This document shows positions 61,251 to 64,000 of a stretch of 64,000 nucleotides of DNA, in pieces. Position numbers and translations under genes: made by a program. Each line of letters opens with the position of its first letter. Positions within the stretch are counted from its first letter, which is position 1. This DNA comes from Paenibacillus sp. FJAT-26967 (GTDB lineage Bacteria > Bacillota > Bacilli > Paenibacillales > NBRC-103111). The DNA lies in assembly GCF_001541095.1 (NCBI RefSeq), contig NZ_LMXH01000005.1, forward strand, positions 235,173 through 299,172, written 5' to 3'. A model generated the notes under the pieces. That model was given only the letters and a program-made list of their open reading frames with translations. It ran no database searches and was not told where the DNA came from.

Positions 61251-61439
61251 AGAACATACTCTTACACAGTAGGCATCCGTGCAGTCACTTCCATCGATGG
61301 CATGACAGCCGACTGGGCGCGCATTCCTTGGGATGTTCTGGAGAAAATCTCCGTGCGGATCGTCAACGAAGTGGACAACGTCAACCGTATCGTCTACGAT
61401 GTAACGTCGAAACCGCCAGCAACGATCGAGTGGGAATAG
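61251..61439 (+). pseudogene. guaA: Displaced original guaA 3' end (attR side)
   Basis: The last 63 codons of a guaA gene (RTYSYTVG to IEWE and stop), identical in protein to the end of intact guaA but with 26 silent base differences. It lacks the rest of the gene, and there is no plausible ribosome binding site, so it is not a working gene. It is followed directly by a good terminator. It is most simply the host's own guaA end, pushed away by the island, which brought its own replacement end. Confidence 0.92.
61263..61282. other. Candidate recombinase core site, right (attR)
   Basis: The 20 bases TACACAGTAGGCATCCGTGC equal 52666-52685. The dyad here reads CTTAC-ACA-GTAGG, one base less symmetric than at attL. 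Confidence 0.6.
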
Positions 61440-61643
61440 TACGGCAGCGCCTTTTCTTCTCCATAATCGGAGAGGGAAAGGCGCTTTTTTATGGCAAAAC
61501 GATTTAATTACAAGGAAAACTATCGGGATTAATCACGAACATTATTGCTTTTTTGCCAAATTAATATTCGTCATTCCGTATTGACAGAATAGATGCGGCT
61601 AACTAGAATGAAGAAGAAGAGGGAATAACAAAACTGAATGCTT
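61440..61643 (+). other. Original guaA-pbuG intergenic region, first part
   Basis: It contains the displaced guaA terminator (61446-61490) and then about 150 bases upstream of the riboswitch. The stretch must hold the pbuG promoter; TTGCCA near 61551-61556 and TTGACA at 61581-61586 are -35 candidates, but no matching -10 is clear. Confidence 0.4.
61446..61490 (+). terminator. Original guaA terminator, now downstream of the island
   Basis: AGCGCCTTT pairs with AAAGGCGCT around an inner stem (TTCTCC/GGAGAG), followed by TTTTTT. Confidence 0.88.
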
Positions 61644-61708
61644 TTCGTATAATTCCGGGGATAGGCCCGGAAGTTTCTACGAGGTCACCGTAATGATCTG
61701 GCTACGAA
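61644..61708 (+). promoter_or_regulatory. Purine riboswitch, guanine type
   Basis: The aptamer shows P1 (TTCGTA/TACGAA), P2 (CCGGG/CCCGG), the conserved core AGTTTCTACG and P3 (AGGTC/GATCT). The specificity base just before the P1 3' strand is C (61702), which pairs with guanine rather than adenine. It lies upstream of a purine permease gene, a standard setting. Confidence 0.93.
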
Positions 61709-61844
61709 GAGAACGTGCAGCCTAGCGATGCATGGCGCCGCTTTTTGAAATGGACGAACCTGAGATCTGCCTTAAGCAGCCTGGGGTACGTTAATATCAA
61801 AAAGATGTGGCCTGCCCGTGGCAGCCGCTCTGCTTGCAACCAGT

Positions 61845-61878
61845 CCGGGTGACAGATGTCACCGGGATTTTTGTTGTT
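61845..61878 (+). terminator. Riboswitch expression-platform terminator
   Basis: CCGGGTGACA and TGTCACCGGG pair with one mismatch and are followed by ATTTTTGTTGTT, 30 bases before pbuG. Guanine binding should favour this stop hairpin. A competing antiterminator must use the 61709-61844 stretch; I could not define it. Confidence 0.7.
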
Positions 61879-61908
61879 CTCATCTAATTTAAGGGGGATT
61901 TCGTTGCA

Positions 61909-63315
61909 ATGGATCGTTTTTTTAAATTGAAAGAAAACGGGTCAAACGTTCGGACAGAGATTATGGCGGGCATCACGACGTTTATGGCAATGGCTTACAT
62001 TTTAGTCATTAATCCGAACATTCTAACCGCCTTCGGTAAAACAGGCATGGAATGGTACCCGGTCTTCCTGGCAACCGCCATCGCTGCTGGTGTATTTACG
62101 ATTGCAATGGGTCTGTTCGTAAATTTCCCTGTTGCACTTGCTCCCGGTATGGGACTCAACGCGTATTTTGCTACCGTGGTTATTTCCACCGCATCGACAG
62201 GTAATCCGATTACTTGGCAAATGGCACTTACTGCGGTTTTCATTTCAGGGCTCATTTTTATTCTGCTTACGATTACACAGCTTCGGCAAATGCTTCTCGT
62301 CGCAATTCCGGACGGTCTCAAGCACGCCATTACGGTAGGTATCGGTCTTTTCATTACCATCGTAGGCTTGAAGAACACCGGGCTGCTGTCGGTAGCGGTT
62401 GAAACCGTTAATGATATTCCGAAGGGTCAGTTTACACCGCTCCAAGGTTTCGAAACGATTTTTGAGCTTGGAAAATTCTCGAATCCTGATGTTGTTCTTG
62501 CTTTAGTCGGTCTGGCCCTTATCTCGATCTTGATGGTCCTCCGGGTTCGCGGAGCTATCTTGTTCGGTATTCTGGGTACTACAGTGGTTGCGCTGCTCAT
62601 GGGCCACATTAACCTCAGCTCGCTGAACAACCCGCAGACTCCTTGGATCCCGGATCTTGGACAGCTTAACTTCTGGGAATTCGATTTCGCCGGTATTATG
62701 GGCGTGGGTATCGTATCCGTAATCGTTACCTTTACATTCGTTGAAATGTTCGACACTTTCGGTACGCTGGTAGGTACGGCTAACCGCGCAGGTATGATGA
62801 AAGATAAGAAAGAAGGCAACAAGCGTGTCGGTAAAGCGATGTTCGTCGATGCTTTTGCAGTAAGCGGCGGCGCTATGGTCGGTACAAGTACAGTAACCGC
62901 TTATGTTGAAAGCTCTGCAGGGGTTGCCGAAGGCGGACGTACAGGTTTGACGGCCGTGACTACGGGCGCTCTGTTCTTGCTCGCTCTGTTCTTCGCTCCA
63001 ATCGTTGCGCTAATTCCCGGGGCTGCTACGGGTTCCGCTCTGATCGTGGTTGGCGTTCTGATGATGCAGGCTGTGCGTGATATCGACTTCCAGGATCTTG
63101 TTATCGGGATTCCGGCGTTCCTGACAATCACATTCATGCCTTTCACTTACAGCATTGCTAACGGTATTTCACTCGGTATTCTGGGTTACGTACTTCTCGC
63201 AGTTGTTTCCCGAATCAGCAATCGTAATGAGCAAAAGCACGAAATTCACTGGCTTATGTGGGTCCTTTTCGTTCTCGTTGCTGCCCGTTATATCTTTATG
63301 GGTACGAGCGGCTAA
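61909..63315 (+). CDS. pbuG: Guanine/hypoxanthine permease
   Basis: A 468-residue membrane transporter of the AzgA-type purine permease family (NCS2-related), with about 12 membrane helices. The opening VRTEIMAGITTFMAMAYILVINP, the ALAPGMGLNAYF motif and the VEMFDTFGTLVG segment are characteristic. It imports hypoxanthine and guanine with protons. ATG at 61909 follows AAGGGGGAT. The guanine riboswitch before it closes expression when guanine is plentiful. The order guaA - pbuG is ancestral in Bacillales. Confidence 0.95.
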   Translation: MDRFFKLKENGSNVRTEIMAGITTFMAMAYILVINPNILTAFGKTGMEWYPVFLATAIAAGVFTIAMGLFVNFPVALAPGMGLNAYFATVVISTASTGNPITWQMALTAVFISGLIFILLTITQLRQMLLVAIPDGLKHAITVGIGLFITIVGLKNTGLLSVAVETVNDIPKGQFTPLQGFETIFELGKFSNPDVVLALVGLALISILMVLRVRGAILFGILGTTVVALLMGHINLSSLNNPQTPWIPDLGQLNFWEFDFAGIMGVGIVSVIVTFTFVEMFDTFGTLVGTANRAGMMKDKKEGNKRVGKAMFVDAFAVSGGAMVGTSTVTAYVESSAGVAEGGRTGLTAVTTGALFLLALFFAPIVALIPGAATGSALIVVGVLMMQAVRDIDFQDLVIGIPAFLTITFMPFTYSIANGISLGILGYVLLAVVSRISNRNEQKHEIHWLMWVLFVLVAARYIFMGTSG

Positions 63316-63355
63316 TGTAATAAGACTGCAATTCGTTACAAGACTATGTAAAAAG

Positions 63356-63393
63356 ACCGGCTTCGGATCCTCTCCGAATAGCCGGTTTTTTTG
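63356..63393 (+). terminator. Rho-independent terminator of pbuG
   Basis: ACCGGC/GCCGGT with an inner TTCGGA/TCCGAA stem, followed by TTTTTTT. Confidence 0.88.
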
Positions 63394-63600
63394 TTTCCTT
63401 AAAGAATTTAGACTGCGTTTCTTCTATAAAGAGAGACAAGGGAAGCTAAGTTCATAAATCTTCTTAATTCAGGTAAGGGGAGAAGGTAGTGCTGTTTGCT
63501 GCTTCAATATAACCCGCGGTCCTAAGGAGACATATTGCTGTTAATGAACTGTACATTCTATAGAGAGGAAAAGCTGCTTTTGAATTTAATAAAAAAGTTC

Positions 63601-63629
63601 TTGCTTTCTGAATTAGTTTTTGATAAAGT
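63601..63629 (+). promoter_or_regulatory. rrn promoter P1
   Basis: TTGCTT at 63601-63606 and TAAAGT at 63624-63629, 17 bases apart, in the context AAAAAAGTTC-TTGC...GATAAA shared with P2. Confidence 0.55.
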
Positions 63630-63687
63630 AATCTCTTGTCGGCACAAGCAAGTTGCTGATGAGCAAAAAAAGAATTTCAAAAAGTTC

Positions 63688-63716
63688 TTGCATAGTTCGA
63701 CACGATATGATAAATT
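63688..63716 (+). promoter_or_regulatory. rrn promoter P2
   Basis: TTGCAT at 63688-63693 and TAAATT at 63711-63716, 17 bases apart. Its surroundings copy those of P1 (AAAAAGTTC before the -35, GA before the -10), as is usual for tandem rrn promoters. Confidence 0.6.
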
Positions 63717-63772
63717 ATAAAAGTTGCCGCTGAGACATTAGCGGAAACGACAAAGAAAGACAGAACGAAGAT

Positions 63773-63786
63773 TGTCCTTTGAAAAC
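63773..63786 (+). promoter_or_regulatory. boxA-like antitermination element
   Basis: TGTCCTTTGAAAAC resembles the rRNA boxA of Firmicutes (TGTTCTTTGAAAAC) and lies in the leader between P2 and the 16S gene. Confidence 0.6.
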
Positions 63787-63906
63787 TGAACAACGAGTGA
63801 TTGAAACGTCTTGAGCAATCAGGACGCTAAACAGAGAAGAAATTCTCGTCAGCATTAACTTTTTGAGCTATTCAGCTTGAGATAAACGCCGGCTCCGGCC
63901 GGCACC

Positions 63907-64000
63907 CTTATCGGAGAGTTTGATCCTGGCTCAGGACGAACGCTGGCGGCGTGCCTAATACATGCAAGTCGAGCGGAATCGATGAAGTGCTTGCACTTCG
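63907..64000 (+). rRNA. rrs: 16S ribosomal RNA, 5' end (partial)
   Basis: The opening of a 16S gene is clear: GAGAGTTTGATCCTGGCTCA at 63914-63933, then GGACGAACGCTGGCGGC and TACATGCAAGTCGAGCGG. It runs off the right edge. Its exact 5' end is estimated from B. subtilis, where TTATCGGAGAG opens the mature RNA. Confidence 0.97.

Larger units (their letters stand above)
52666..61262. mobile_element. Integrated genomic island in the guaA 3' end (about 8.6 kb)
   Basis: The stretch is clearly more AT-rich than the chromosome on both sides, begins and ends in the same guaA segment, and has a tyrosine recombinase gene 160 bases from the left junction. Cargo: HEPN-motif protein, unknown 371-residue protein, HNH endonuclease, serine recombinase, TIR-like protein. 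I see no conjugation, capsid or clear replication genes, so it looks like a small site-specific island or a satellite needing a helper. The exact crossover lies in the 20-base identity shared by 52666-52685 and 61263-61282. Confidence 0.88.
63394..63906 (+). other. Ribosomal operon promoter and leader region
   Basis: About 510 bases without a protein gene. It holds two rRNA-type promoters, a boxB-like hairpin CCGCT/AGCGG at 63727-63744, a boxA-like element at 63773-63786 and a GC-rich hairpin (GCCGG/CCGGC) near 63888-63903 just before the 16S gene. The small open frame across the promoters is not considered real. Confidence 0.65.

Noticed and set aside
61227..61439. 70-codon frame with the guaA end considered as a working gene
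   Set aside because: It lacks a ribosome binding site and any catalytic part; it is the leftover of guaA after insertion.
63535..63720. 61-codon frame upstream of the 16S gene
   Set aside because: It covers the tandem rrn promoters and has no ribosome binding site.

Overview
This window comes from a low-GC-phylum, spore-former-type Gram-positive, most probably Paenibacillus or a close relative. The evidence is the gene set (YesM/YesN-type two-component pair, LytR-CpsA-Psr protein, discoidin-type secreted protease, SpoIIE-free housekeeping mix typical of Bacillales), strong GGAGG-type ribosome binding sites with frequent GTG/TTG starts, and a 16S rRNA gene start of Firmicutes type at the right edge. 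The order moxR - DUF58 - transglutaminase - guaA - pbuG near a ribosomal operon is the ancestral Bacillales arrangement (yeaC-yeaD-yebA-guaA-pbuG in Bacillus subtilis), here broken by an insertion between guaA and pbuG. Species cannot be fixed from the sequence alone.

Layout. 1-6.7 kb: small housekeeping genes on the + strand (acetyltransferase, nucleoside phosphatase-like protein, signal peptidase, queG, ogt, an HD-GYP-like protein, yneF, then an overlapping tetR-folE pair). 6.7-9.6 kb: two minus-strand genes, a superoxide dismutase with a large extra N-terminal domain and a membrane-anchored alpha/beta hydrolase. 9.8-15.7 kb: an IclR regulator with an apparent self-operator, a lipoprotein, a cation efflux protein, and aconitase on the minus strand. 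16-30.5 kb: cell-wall and DNA-repair genes (amidase-domain protein, ddl, chitin-binding/discoidin metalloprotease, UV endonuclease, fabI), an HprK-like kinase overlapping an S26-type peptidase gene, an inositol-phosphatase family gene, an AraC regulator divergent from a sugar isomerase, and bioB under a BirA box. 30.6-38.3 kb: the YesN/YesM pair, a decayed stretch, a lipoprotein, hemL and an LCP protein. 38.6-51.2 kb: a three-gene ABC exporter, a secreted repeat protein, bcp, a Gfo/Idh/MocA oxidoreductase, a chitin-deacetylase-type enzyme, and the moxR-DUF58-transglutaminase operon.

51.3-64 kb: guaA is the attachment site of an AT-rich integrated element of about 8.6 kb (about 52.67-61.26 kb). 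A tyrosine recombinase lies next to the rebuilt guaA 3' end. The displaced original guaA 3' end (62 identical codons at protein level, many silent differences) and its terminator lie at the far end. The element carries a protein with a HEPN-like Rx4H motif, an unrecognised 371-residue minus-strand protein with a large inverted repeat upstream, an HNH homing-type endonuclease, a serine recombinase and a TIR-like protein. It has no visible conjugation or phage structural genes, so it looks like a small genomic island whose cargo may be anti-phage defence. This is the part of the window most likely to hold an undescribed system. After it come a guanine riboswitch, pbuG, and tandem promoters, a boxA-like leader and the start of a 16S rRNA gene.
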